From positions 1 through 41,974 of the forward strand of contig JAFYYG010000072.1 of NCBI GenBank assembly GCA_017557625.1: 41,974 nt of DNA, written 5' to 3'. This document shows positions 35,201 through 41,974 of this stretch, piece by piece (positions within the stretch are counted from its first letter, which is position 1; each line of letters begins with the position of its first letter). Under the pieces are notes generated by a model, which did no database searches, was not told the DNA's origin, and saw nothing but the letters and a program-made list of their open reading frames with translations. The translations under genes were made by a program, and so were the position numbers. The DNA is from Muribaculaceae bacterium (GTDB lineage: Bacteria; Bacteroidota; Bacteroidia; Bacteroidales; Muribaculaceae).

Positions 35201-35315
35201 TTATACGTTGAACTCTATCTGTCTCTTCTTGGGTTAACGCTTGGCCGTGTAATGTCACTGCGCTAATGACAATAGCCGCTACAGCCAATAATGATTGTTT
35301 CTGTTTAAATGTCAT
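32292..35315 (-). CDS. Secreted N-acetylmuramoyl-L-alanine amidase-like protein with nested carbohydrate-binding-like and Fn3 domains
   Basis: A 1007-residue exported protein often labelled xanthan lyase in databases. After a signal peptide (to about HGQA) comes a small domain, then the first part of an Amidase_3-like zinc fold with WPSHGW (His154) and Glu166. At about 260-370 a golvesin/xanthan-lyase C-terminal-type beta-sandwich is inserted (RMIEAEKDKKK to TADAIKVGGG). The amidase fold resumes with CLHTDAG (His480) and the catalytic-type Glu566 in LLMELLSHQ. A fibronectin-III-like domain (about 612-710) and a C-terminal domain of about 290 residues, possibly ThuA/glutamine-amidotransferase-like, follow. 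Cleavage of the MurNAc-L-Ala bond is inferred from these residues. It is the first gene of the main salvage operon. Confidence 0.82.
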   Translation of the reverse strand: MTFKQKQSLLAVAAIVISAVTLHGQALTQEETDRVQRIITSTMPEHMGIGELKVKSIDVVDDSIKIDLSENFGDVPFSQESIKSLKADISAALGEQYRDHKVAISIAGNDIENYFSDFDNSYKRKHNAFITPLDESRHYKKGLSGNIVAVWPSHGWYFEPYLNRWEWQRARLFQTVEDMYTHSYMIPYIMPMLENAGAYVWDPRERDTHNFGAVVDNDGGNAQNGYHETNGGKKWKNGEGNGFAYNRNEYKDFENPFEEGSYRMIEAEKDKKKVATASWDVDMPEAGTFAIYVSYKSLPNSAHDATYTINTLNGSQQFKVDQSMAGGVWVYLGSFQLAKGMNKNVVTLSNLSDDKKAVITADAIKVGGGKGNIVRRVALPTPENRAIAEKNDDMKYLGKEGVDYQYVGSGDHPWFHLGARYFLQWSGFPHKVYSTSDGINDYVDDYRSRGEWVNWLAGGSDVLPGKPGLNVPVDVSFCLHTDAGTTKNDDIIGTLLIYCTTKNGKQFGKYENGTPRELSRQFADIVSTEVVNDIRAKYEPNWTRRGMWDKAYYEARVPEVPALLMELLSHQNFADMKYGLDPQFRFDVSRSIYKGIAKFIAKRDHRECVIQPLPVSAFAINKVSESLYMLNWESTPDPLCASAVAKKYIVMEQVGDGGFKEIEIVDEPHYSVHIDDNEIHSYKIIAMNEGGRSFPSETLSLGVAKNSKGTVMVVNDFTRISGPDWFDSGKMAGFYDNKDHGVPYMEQINFLGSQFEFRRNLEWRDDDAPGFGACRSNYETQNIAGNTFNYPSLHGAAIMKAGYSFVSASVKAVENGDVYLSEYCALDIIVGKQKETPTGRGVKPSRYKAFTSEFMKALTDYTRNGGNVLMTGAYVGSDIWDKDTPAQNEIHFANNVMGYTWVDGRATLMGEVYSVPSTLKMSDGMGKLSFYNTLNSDFYAVESPDAIKASDDCGATILRYSENNIPAGIASSRYGYKTVVVGFPFETIKSETERNTFMSRVLNFFEK

Positions 35316-35342
35316 GATTATAGCAGTTTCAACTTTAGATTA

Positions 35343-35350
35343 CAAAAATA
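35343..35350 (-). promoter_or_regulatory. Probable -7 element of the salvage operon promoter
   Basis: The complement reads TATTTTTG, 28 bases before the amidase start. A TTTG lies upstream at a spacing of about 23, longer than normal. Being after the terminator of the kinase paralogue, this is the best candidate for the operon's main promoter. Confidence 0.5.
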
Positions 35351-35472
35351 CAACAAACATTCGGAATAAAAAACAAAAAAAGTGTGCATTTTTCTTAAAC
35401 GCGTTTTATTTATAGATTATAAACAGATTTTTAGTATAATTTGCATAATATCTCGCATTTTATTGGGTAGTA

Positions 35473-35526
35473 ATCAATGGGGCAATAAGCCCAATTAGGC
35501 CAATAGATCCAATAAGTCCAATTCAT
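35473..35526 (+). repeat. Six degenerate nonamers in the amidase/kinase gap
   Basis: Units of 9 bp in register: ATCAATGGG, GCAATAAGC, CCAATTAGG, CCAATAGAT, CCAATAAGT, CCAATTCAT. The shared core is CAAT. It is another member of the short-unit intergenic repeats, here with period 9. The rest of the gap 35316-35612 holds a promoter element and a terminator. Confidence 0.75.
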
Positions 35527-35544
35527 TCAATTTTTATCAATAAA

Positions 35545-35579
35545 AAATCCATCAAGCCCGAGACGAGCTTGATGGATTT
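35545..35579 (-). terminator. Intrinsic terminator of the second kinase gene
   Basis: A 13-bp perfect stem (AAATCCATCAAGC with GCTTGATGGATTT) and nine-base loop, 34 bases after the kinase stop. On the minus strand a run of six T follows. This separates the kinase paralogue from the amidase-led operon. Confidence 0.85.
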
Positions 35580-35612
35580 AGAAATGTTTTATAGATGTGT
35601 TGTGAAAAGTTG

Positions 35613-36479
35613 TCATTCGGCTTTCATGCCCACCGAGTGATAGACCACTAGTCCTGGCATCGATTCGCTAACGATTTTCTTGACGTTCACGTTGTAGCTG
35701 TAGGCCACTTGCAGCAGAATCTCACTGTAGCGGGTGGCCACCGAGCCTACAAAGCACACGGGGTAGTCTTTGTAGTCATACTGGCAGATGTTGCGGTCGA
35801 AGAATCGCTTTATTTCGTTGGTGACGAGGTTGTAGCAATACTCGTTGTCAAGGTGGTCGGCAAGGAAGAACGAGTAGTTGTGGAGGTTGTTGTTGGCGTA
35901 TGGGTTGTTATACACGGCATCCATCACATTGGCGCTGGTTAGTTTGTTCACAGCATAGAACTCCTCAATCAGTTCTTTGGGAGCTAGGTTTTTGAGAACG
36001 TCGCTCATGAAAATGCGACCCATCGACGAACCGCTGCCCTCGTCGCCCAGGATGAAGCCGCCAGGGGTCACGCTCTTGGTGATGCGCTCGCCGTCATAGA
36101 AGCAGGAGTTGGAGCCGTTGCCTAGGATACACGCTAGCCCCGCCTCGTTCTGAAGCAGTCCGTGAGCGGCACCCACGAGGTCGCTCTCAACAACCACAGG
36201 TGTCTTGAACTGTGCCACGAGCGACAGTTCCACAATCTTGTTGCGCTCTGGGTTGGAGCATCCCGCGCCATAAAAAAACACTTTGTCCCAGCGACGCTTG
36301 AAGAAATCACGAGGTAATTCAAGCCTGATGATGTGGCTTATTTCCCTGCGTGTCAAGAAATAAGGGTTGATGCCTGAGATCACTGCGTGAGCCACCACGT
36401 TGTTGCCGTCAACCAAGCTCCACTCAGAGCGAGTTGACGAACTCTCGGCAATTACTTTAGCAAATTGACTTGCAGCCAT
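35613..36479 (-). CDS. BadF/BadG-type kinase paralogue with an altered phosphate-1 loop
   Basis: A 288-residue paralogue of the MurK-like protein. The later motifs are kept: CILGNGSNSCFYDG, GFILGDEGSGSSMG and CFVGSVA. The N-terminal phosphate-1 loop differs at four key places: IAESSSTRSEW here against IADSGSTKIDW in the murK copy, so Asp becomes Glu12, Gly becomes Ser14, Lys becomes Arg17 and Asp becomes Glu19. It may be a kinase with altered kinetics, a sensor, or an inactive regulator; GlcNAc kinase is the other option. It has its own -7-like element and terminator, so it is expressed separately from the operon that follows. Confidence 0.8.
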   Translation of the reverse strand: MAASQFAKVIAESSSTRSEWSLVDGNNVVAHAVISGINPYFLTRREISHIIRLELPRDFFKRRWDKVFFYGAGCSNPERNKIVELSLVAQFKTPVVVESDLVGAAHGLLQNEAGLACILGNGSNSCFYDGERITKSVTPGGFILGDEGSGSSMGRIFMSDVLKNLAPKELIEEFYAVNKLTSANVMDAVYNNPYANNNLHNYSFFLADHLDNEYCYNLVTNEIKRFFDRNICQYDYKDYPVCFVGSVATRYSEILLQVAYSYNVNVKKIVSESMPGLVVYHSVGMKAE

Positions 36480-36541
36480 TTAACTTTATGAGATTTTAGG
36501 TTTGCTAATATTTGTGATGTGTGAATTTAAATTTCCGGCTG

Positions 36542-36549
36542 CAAAATTA
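36542..36549 (-). promoter_or_regulatory. Probable -7 element for the second kinase
   Basis: The complement reads TAATTTTG, 63 bases before the start codon. No clear -33 element is present. The gap 36480-36667 otherwise shows nothing recognisable. Confidence 0.45.
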
Positions 36550-36667
36550 TAAAAGATTATTTTAATAAACATTAAATATGGAATGTTTAACTAAAAGATA
36601 TAAATATTAACTATCACGCACCGTTGATGTTAACAATGTAAAAAGAGGAGGTTTTCAGTACCAAAAA

Positions 36668-39478
36668 TTATTTTCGTTCAAGCGCTCTGATTATCTCGCC
36701 AACCCAAAGAATCAATGACGTTGCGCCAATGATAATGAGCCAGTCGAGCTTTCTTTCAAAGGGAGTGACATTAAACATTTTCCCGCCACACTCCACAATG
36801 ATAATCTGTCCCACCAAGATGACAGCCGCGATAAGCATGAATCCCCCGCATTCCCTAATATTGTAGAAAGCCGATTTGCCTGTCATGAACGCCTTGGCGT
36901 TGAACATGTTCCAGAACTGCATCATCACAAAGATGGTGAAGAACATACTCAGTTCTTTTTCATTAAGTCCATCATCTCCCGGTCTTAAATGTATCAAGTC
37001 GCTAATAGATTCAACCTGATAATGTTGCATAATCAGCAAAATGACCAGAAGAATTATTGTGAATATACCACCCACTCCAATTATATTCCAATTCATATAT
37101 TTATTTAAGATGGAGTCGGTGTCTTTGCGAGGCCGCTCCTGCATAACCTTGTGACTGGGAGGCAACGAGGCCAGTGCAATGGCGGCGAAGGTATCCATGA
37201 TCAAGTTCACCCAGAGCATTTGAGTTACTGTGAGCGGTGACTTCGTCCCGGTGAAAGCACCGATAAGAACTATCAGACAGGCCACGACATTTATTGTCAA
37301 TTGGAACATAATGAAACGCTGAATGTTCTTATATAATGAGCGTCCCCACATAACTGCCGAGGCTATGGTGCTGAACGAGTTGTCTTGAATGGTCATATCG
37401 CTGGCTTCTTTGGCGACAGCGGTGCCGTCGCCCATCGAAAGACCCACATCGGCGGCATTCAGGGCAGGAGCGTCATTGGTGCCGTCGCCGGTTACGGCCA
37501 CCACATAGCCTTGCTTCTTGAGCAACTTTACGAGTCGTTCTTTGTCTTTAGGTTTGGCGCGTGACACGATTTTCACATCTGGCAGGAGGCTCATGAGTTC
37601 CTCATCGCTCATCGCCGCGAAATCGCTGCCTGTGAGGATGTTTTTGTCGCCATCCTTATCGGTCCATAACCTAATCTGCCGTCCTATCTCTTTGGCGGTG
37701 CCGGGAGTGTCGCCGGTTACAATCTTCACTTGTATTCCCGCGTCGATACATTCTTGGATGGAAGCCGGCACATCGGTGCGCACAGGGTCGGAGATGGCGA
37801 AAATTCCAGCGAATTTCAATTTTACTCCCGTTAATTTGCCATCGTTGAACACATTATCATTTTCATCAAGTTCAAGGTGTGCTAGAGCCAGCGTGCGCAT
37901 AGCCTTGTTTTGATAATCGAGCAGCCGACGCTCATATTCTGCCTTCCTCTCATCAGAGATGCTTGTGGATGCGAGGATTATTTCGGGGGCGCCTTTCACA
38001 AATAGCGTGCGCTTGCCGAGGACCCTGGACATGGCTATTGTTGCCATGTATTTATTCTCGGTGGAGAAGGGCAGGCGGTCAATCACCTCTACTCGTTCAC
38101 GTATTGTAAGGTAGTTGATGCCTCGGTCATGCAGCCAAAGCAGCAAGGCGCCTTCTGTAGGGTTGCCTATAGCTTTTATCGCTGCAGGGGTAGAGAAGTC
38201 GAGATTGGCGGTGGAGTTGACGGCTATCATCTCTTCTAAAAACTCAGGCTGTATGTCTTCGAGCATCTCGCCGGCGACCTGCATCTGGTTTTGTGTGAGA
38301 GTGCCCGTCTTGTCGGTGCAGATAACCGAGGCCGCGCCCATTGTCTCGCAGGAATGCATAGTGCGCGGCAAGGTATTCTCTTTCATCAATTTGCGCATAC
38401 TGAGGGCAAGGCTCAATGTGACACTCATAGGCAAGCCTTCGGGCACAGCCACCACAATAAGCGTGATTGCTATCATAAAGGTATTAAGAAGATAGGAAAT
38501 GAAATCCAACCAATCAATATGTGGAGTAGAGATAAAGTAAGTGATTAGTCGCCCAACAATTACTAGTGCCGCTATCAAGTAACTTGCTTTGGTTATGAAC
38601 TTAGCCAGTTTGTCGAGTTTCTCGCTGAGGGGAGTGGGGTCGCCCTCATTGACCTGGGCGGCCTCAAACACTTTTCCGCTTTCGGTCTTGTCGCCCACGT
38701 TGAAGACTCTTGCCGTGCAATATCCCTCAAGGACGATAGTGCCTTTCAATATGTGATTTGAAGGATAGGTGGCGTCCTTTTCAAAGTCCTCCTCATTGGT
38801 TGTTTTAGTCGCCTGAAGCTCACCCGTGAGTGACGATTCGTTGACAAGCAGATTCAGCGACTCCAAAAGCTCGCAATCGGCGGGGACTTCCTCTCCCGTC
38901 TCAAGAATGACGATATCGCCAACAACGATGTCCCTTCGTGGTACTTGGCTCACATTATTGTTTCTCACCACTTTCACAAGTGTGTCGTCATTGACCTCGT
39001 TAAGGGCCTGGAATGTTTTCTCATTTCTTCGCTCAAGGAAGAATGCCACACCTGTAGCCAACAGCAGAGCGACAATAATGCCTATAGGCTCAAAGAAGAC
39101 AGTGCTGAGGGCATTGTCCCACACATATTCATAAACCGAGATTCCCAATGAGAGGACAAATGCCGCTATAAGAATTTTAAAAAGAGCGTCTTTAAAACCT
39201 CCGAAGAATCCCACCATTATTATCAAAACAGTAGAAAACAGCGCGATATGAGGTATCACCCAAGCAGAATCCCCGATATTTCCAAACCCCAATGACAAGA
39301 TCGACAGTCCAATGCCAAACACGATGGTGCCTATCGCAATCCAATGGGTGCCGGCTTCTTTGAGATTGTCCCAAAGAGTGTGTTTTTTTGGTGGGCTGAA
39401 AACATTTGCACCATGCGTTTTGCGACTCTCAAGTACTTGTGCCTCGGTCAACCCACTATAATGATGCCCTTGTGCCAT
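36668..39478 (-). CDS. P-type Ca2+-ATPase (P2B/PMCA-like)
   Basis: A 936-residue inner-membrane cation pump that exports Ca2+ at the cost of ATP. It has the actuator motif LTGE (217-220), the membrane-4 ion-site motif PEGLP (346-350) characteristic of calcium pumps, the phosphorylation motif ICTDKTGTLT with Asp389, and the hinge motif TGDGTNDAPALN. About ten membrane helices are visible and the length is normal. The C-terminus ends soon after the last helix with no calmodulin-like extension. It lies 48 bases after the TerB/UPF0114 gene and is probably co-transcribed with it. Confidence 0.92.
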   Translation of the reverse strand: MAQGHHYSGLTEAQVLESRKTHGANVFSPPKKHTLWDNLKEAGTHWIAIGTIVFGIGLSILSLGFGNIGDSAWVIPHIALFSTVLIIMVGFFGGFKDALFKILIAAFVLSLGISVYEYVWDNALSTVFFEPIGIIVALLLATGVAFFLERRNEKTFQALNEVNDDTLVKVVRNNNVSQVPRRDIVVGDIVILETGEEVPADCELLESLNLLVNESSLTGELQATKTTNEEDFEKDATYPSNHILKGTIVLEGYCTARVFNVGDKTESGKVFEAAQVNEGDPTPLSEKLDKLAKFITKASYLIAALVIVGRLITYFISTPHIDWLDFISYLLNTFMIAITLIVVAVPEGLPMSVTLSLALSMRKLMKENTLPRTMHSCETMGAASVICTDKTGTLTQNQMQVAGEMLEDIQPEFLEEMIAVNSTANLDFSTPAAIKAIGNPTEGALLLWLHDRGINYLTIRERVEVIDRLPFSTENKYMATIAMSRVLGKRTLFVKGAPEIILASTSISDERKAEYERRLLDYQNKAMRTLALAHLELDENDNVFNDGKLTGVKLKFAGIFAISDPVRTDVPASIQECIDAGIQVKIVTGDTPGTAKEIGRQIRLWTDKDGDKNILTGSDFAAMSDEELMSLLPDVKIVSRAKPKDKERLVKLLKKQGYVVAVTGDGTNDAPALNAADVGLSMGDGTAVAKEASDMTIQDNSFSTIASAVMWGRSLYKNIQRFIMFQLTINVVACLIVLIGAFTGTKSPLTVTQMLWVNLIMDTFAAIALASLPPSHKVMQERPRKDTDSILNKYMNWNIIGVGGIFTIILLVILLIMQHYQVESISDLIHLRPGDDGLNEKELSMFFTIFVMMQFWNMFNAKAFMTGKSAFYNIRECGGFMLIAAVILVGQIIIVECGGKMFNVTPFERKLDWLIIIGATSLILWVGEIIRALERK

Positions 39479-39526
39479 TTTGGTAGTAATAATATAGGAC
39501 TCTGGAAAATATTCAGGAGAATCGTT

Positions 39527-40411
39527 TTATTTGTGTGATTTGTTGGCAATGAACAGTGACACCGCAATTAGAACAACGCCTAAGGCCAGCAGCAAGAGGT
39601 CTTGCGAAGAGTTGATTGAAATTTTAAGAGAATGCTTAAAGAATGATACTATGAGCACCATCAGAATCACTTTGCCCAGCGACGACTTCAGTTCGTCGAT
39701 ACTCGAGATTTGCAGCCATGAAGGTCGGGCGTCAGCTTTGCGTTCTACTGGGTCGATTTTATTGATAAACAGCTCATAAATTCCCATACCTAAGATTATC
39801 AGCACCATAGCGAACAAGAAAATATCCACCGATGAAACAAAGGCTTGCAGTAGATGTTCATAGTTGTTTTCGGCTTCATTGATAGAATTGTTTTCGAAGA
39901 ATTCTCTAAGTCCATAAATGACAACAGCTGAACCTTTGATAAACAATGCCACCGCTGCCACAAGCGAACCCACTACAGCAAATAAGGTGAGGAATCTTGA
40001 GAAGTATAAGCTAGACTCAAACACTCTGGCATAACGACTCTTATAGTTTAGCACTTCGGGAAAGTTGATTGCTTTTTTGCGGAGGTTTCCAAGCAGTTTA
40101 AGGTCTAATTTGTCCATAAAACCTTTAGACTGCAATTTAGCTCGAAGCCATTTGGCCTCGTCATTGTCAATCTCACCGGGACTCGCATCGTCTTCAAGAA
40201 GGAATGAAGATATGGTGTCAACAAAAAGCTTCCCAAACGACCCTGTGATTTTCTCCTTTGTAATGAGGTCCTTAAGCTCAAAAAGAAAATTACATTTCTC
40301 TTTGGTCAGCTCTCCATCAAAAAGAATTTCACGAAGCCCGTTAACATCTTCCTCCGATAATACGCCATCGGCCAATATCAGTTTTTTGTATGCATATAAG
40401 TCCTTTGTCAT
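39527..40411 (-). CDS. TerB-like domain fused to a UPF0114 (YqhA-like) membrane domain
   Basis: A 294-residue protein. Residues 1-120 are acidic and helical with two imperfect repeats around ADGVLSEEDVNGLREILFDG and EIDNDEAKWLRAKL, resembling TerB-type tellurite-resistance domains. Residues 135-290 match the UPF0114/YqhA family: AVVGSLVAAVALFIKG, VDIFLFAMVLIILGMGIYELFI and RPSWLQISSIDELKSSLGKVI, with about four membrane helices. Function is unknown for both parts. The start at 40411 is chosen because the longer frame to 40534 would begin before the predicted transcription start and adds a non-conserved segment. The Ca2+-ATPase follows. Confidence 0.8.
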   Translation of the reverse strand: MTKDLYAYKKLILADGVLSEEDVNGLREILFDGELTKEKCNFLFELKDLITKEKITGSFGKLFVDTISSFLLEDDASPGEIDNDEAKWLRAKLQSKGFMDKLDLKLLGNLRKKAINFPEVLNYKSRYARVFESSLYFSRFLTLFAVVGSLVAAVALFIKGSAVVIYGLREFFENNSINEAENNYEHLLQAFVSSVDIFLFAMVLIILGMGIYELFINKIDPVERKADARPSWLQISSIDELKSSLGKVILMVLIVSFFKHSLKISINSSQDLLLLALGVVLIAVSLFIANKSHK

Positions 40412-40466
40412 AATGTTGGCTCTTGTGTGAAAAAAATAATATGCTGAAATATAGCGTTTTTTGCTC

Positions 40467-40492
40467 TTTGAAGTCAGATATTTGACTTCAAA
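40467..40492 (-). promoter_or_regulatory. 10-bp inverted repeat at the predicted transcription start of the TerB/UPF0114 operon
   Basis: TTTGAAGTCA at 40467-40476 and TGACTTCAAA at 40483-40492 are exact complements with a six-base centre. The predicted start from the -7 box is near 40493, so the repeat is either a 5'-terminal hairpin in the transcript or an operator at +1. Confidence 0.6.
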
Positions 40493-40499
40493 TGCAGGG

Positions 40500-40507
40500 C
40501 AAAGGTA
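40500..40507 (-). promoter_or_regulatory. -7 element for the TerB/UPF0114 - Ca2+-ATPase unit
   Basis: The complement reads TACCTTTG, a strong -7 box and the same octamer as at nagA and tRNA-His. No good -33 element is visible. The predicted leader is about 82 nt. Confidence 0.55.
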
Positions 40508-40610
40508 AGAAAAAAAACTCAGAGTTGAGTACATTTTTTATTAAATAGTATTATTGTAACATTTTTGACATATCCTTGGCGCATTTTTTAGACCAATTGC
40601 AAAAAACAGC

Positions 40611-40637
40611 GTGGGGGAATTGTTCTTAATCCCCCAC
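40611..40637 (-). terminator. Intrinsic terminator of the BspA-like gene
   Basis: GTGGGGGA at 40611-40618 pairs with TCCCCCAC at 40630-40637. On the minus strand the stem is followed by GCTGTTTTTTG, a proper T-run. It lies about 100 bases after the stop codon, so the heptamer tract at 40694-40735 is part of the 3' untranslated region. Confidence 0.85.
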
Positions 40638-40693
40638 ACATAGCGTTATAAATTTTTGTCCTTAATCGTCTTTAAAAAAAACTGGCGTAGCCT

Positions 40694-40735
40694 AACTGTG
40701 AACTATTAACTATAAACTATGAACTATAAACTATT
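40694..40735 (-). repeat. Six heptamers directly after the BspA-like stop codon
   Basis: Plus-strand units are AACTGTG, AACTATT, AACTATA, AACTATG, AACTATA and AACTATT, ending two bases before the stop codon of the minus-strand gene. The same count and position are seen after murK (17798-17839), but with a different unit sequence. Confidence 0.8.
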
Positions 40736-40737
40736 TT

Positions 40738-41974
40738 CTAGTTCCCCAGCAGCACATCATAGACCGCGGTCACGTCGGCGGAAGTGATGTTGCCGTCGCC
40801 GTTTTGGTCGCCATTTACAAGATTTGTTTCGTCATTGTTGAGCAGATAATCGTAGAGTGCCGTAACATCGGCGGCGGTGACATTGCCGTCACCATTCACG
40901 TCGCCATGGATGCCGGCACCCAGGTCGCCCACGATGTTCTTGAATCGTGCCCAGCTCCAAGCGTTGGCGAAGCTCTCCTCTTTGCCTGGAAGCACGTGGA
41001 GTACGCAATCATCCATACTATTAGAAGATGTGTTAGTGAAATAAAAACACAGGCCATAAGAAATCTTGTCATAATAGTCATCCAATTCGGGCATTCCCAT
41101 AATGATGGCGTCATCGCCCAACTTCACATTTGCTGGGTCCACATAAGCGTAGATATGTTTTAGGGAAGTTACGCCTTCGAATGCTAAGTAGCCTATGTCG
41201 GTTACTGATTGAGGAATATTAACCTCTGTCATTTTGGAGCAATCTTGAAAAGCTCTCTTCCCCAATGTAGTGATGGTGTTTGGAAGAATTACTTTTGTTG
41301 CGCCAGTTCCCACTCCACGAGCTCCTATGGCCTTTGTGCCTTCTTTCACGGTGATTGTTCTGTCGTCGGGGTAGGTGCCTTTATAACCAATCGCCACCGG
41401 TCCAGCATATAATATGCCATCAGGTTGCTCTTCGTACCACTGTGTTAGATAAAACACATTAGAAGCGGAAGTATTGCAGCCTACCGAAATAAGAGAATTG
41501 GGGAAGGTGATTTCGGTCAAGTTAGTGCATCTATTGAACGCATAATCACCTATTGCCTTCAAGTTGCTGGGAAAGTTTAAGTAGGTCAAGCTCGAACATC
41601 CTTGGAACGCATTGTCGCCTATATAGTTGAGCGAGTTGGGTAGACGCAACACCGTAATGCCTGAGCATTCGTAGAAGGCTTTGCTTGCTATGGCTGTAGT
41701 ACCTTCGTTAATAGTTATAATGCCCGAGGGTGTGCCCTTATAGGTATATGCTACAGGACCGGCATACACAATGCCGTTGGGCTGATTGTTGAGCCACGCG
41801 GTATTTGTAAACGCATCGAAATCGATAAATCTCACCGAACTGGGAACAGTAATATCTGTCAAGTGGGTGCATTCAGCGAACGCATTGTTGCCAATTGCTT
41901 TAACTTTGTTGGGAATGACCACACTCGTGAGATGATTGCAGGCGTAGAATGCATGATCACCGATTGTCTCGACA
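40738..41974 (-). CDS. BspA-type leucine-rich-repeat surface protein with C-terminal dockerin, N-terminus outside the window
   Basis: The visible 412 or so residues are the C-terminal part of a BspA/LRR_5 protein; the frame is open to the window edge with another repeat (ETIGDHAFYACNHLTSV), so the GTG at 41922 is not the real start. Repeats of about 23 residues follow the pattern IGDNAFQGCSSLTYLNFPSNL, interrupted by two segments containing QPDGILYAGPVAIGYKG-like sequence. The C-terminus holds two Ca2+-binding dockerin-type repeats, DVNGDGNVTAADV and DQNGDGNITSADV. Such proteins are surface adhesins or glycan-binding factors; here the dockerin may serve as a surface anchor or assembly module. 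No export signal is visible because the start is missing. Confidence 0.87.
   Translation of the reverse strand, partial: VETIGDHAFYACNHLTSVVIPNKVKAIGNNAFAECTHLTDITVPSSVRFIDFDAFTNTAWLNNQPNGIVYAGPVAYTYKGTPSGIITINEGTTAIASKAFYECSGITVLRLPNSLNYIGDNAFQGCSSLTYLNFPSNLKAIGDYAFNRCTNLTEITFPNSLISVGCNTSASNVFYLTQWYEEQPDGILYAGPVAIGYKGTYPDDRTITVKEGTKAIGARGVGTGATKVILPNTITTLGKRAFQDCSKMTEVNIPQSVTDIGYLAFEGVTSLKHIYAYVDPANVKLGDDAIIMGMPELDDYYDKISYGLCFYFTNTSSNSMDDCVLHVLPGKEESFANAWSWARFKNIVGDLGAGIHGDVNGDGNVTAADVTALYDYLLNNDETNLVNGDQNGDGNITSADVTAVYDVLLGN

Noticed and set aside
40412-40534. N-terminal extension of the TerB/UPF0114 protein
   Set aside because: It begins before the predicted transcription start and contains the inverted repeat; the conserved domain starts at the downstream Met.

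Overview
The window is a chromosomal segment from a member of the Bacteroidales, most like the Muribaculaceae/Prevotella/Bacteroides group. The evidence is Bacteroidetes-type promoters (TTG, 19-20 nt, TAnnTTTG), a tRNA gene without an encoded CCA end, and family content typical of gut Bacteroidales: DUF4922, DUF1343, an NagX-like DUF5009 protein, BspA-type leucine-rich repeats with a dockerin, and BadF-type sugar kinases. No insertion sequence, prophage, rRNA or CRISPR array was seen. The species cannot be named from the sequence alone.

Layout. Positions 1-8270 (plus strand) are mostly housekeeping: the 3' part of parE, coaD, a secreted S41 protease, an ABC exporter, the NAD(P)HX repair enzyme and a secreted NlpC/P60 peptidase. 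Positions 8294-14429 are a mixed block: an AAA-ATPase/DUF4435 protein on the minus strand (reminiscent of fused PARIS-type defence proteins), a small secreted protein, an FprA-type flavodiiron protein, a plus-strand VWA protein fused to a macro-like domain, and peptidase T. At 14677 nagA lies on the plus strand, followed by tRNA-His.

Positions 16115-36479 form a 20-kb, all-minus-strand gene train that reads as a peptidoglycan salvage locus. In transcription order it holds a BadF-like kinase paralogue with an altered phosphate-1 loop, a secreted amidase with a nested carbohydrate-binding-like domain, two paralogous GT2 glycosyltransferases, a DUF4922 HIT-like phosphorylase candidate, a SpoIID-domain protein without a visible signal peptide, an AmpG-like permease with a large periplasmic insertion, a remnant ORF6N gene, a NamZ-type (DUF1343) exo-muramidase, a GlcD/GlcF-type D-2-hydroxyacid (probably D-lactate) dehydrogenase, an NagX-like acyltransferase with a nested Sel1 module, MurK-like kinase, MurQ and an SGNH hydrolase. 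The proposed chain is: wall fragments are cut by the amidase and NamZ; sugars or muropeptides enter through AmpG and possibly NagX; MurK phosphorylates MurNAc; MurQ releases D-lactate and GlcNAc-6-P; the dehydrogenase burns the D-lactate; NagA deacetylates GlcNAc-6-P. The GT-GT-DUF4922-SpoIID sub-block, with overlapping start and stop codons, has no obvious place in that chain and is the best candidate here for an undescribed activity.

Positions 36668-41974 hold a Ca2+-type P-ATPase, a TerB-like/UPF0114 membrane protein, and the C-terminal part of a BspA-like LRR protein ending in a dockerin.

A second, unrelated signal is a family of short tandem-repeat tracts (unit 7, 9 or 10 bp) in the intergenic gaps. 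They usually start at or just after a stop codon, several are built as two oppositely oriented arms, and the heptamer tracts often share an AAGT core when read on one strand.
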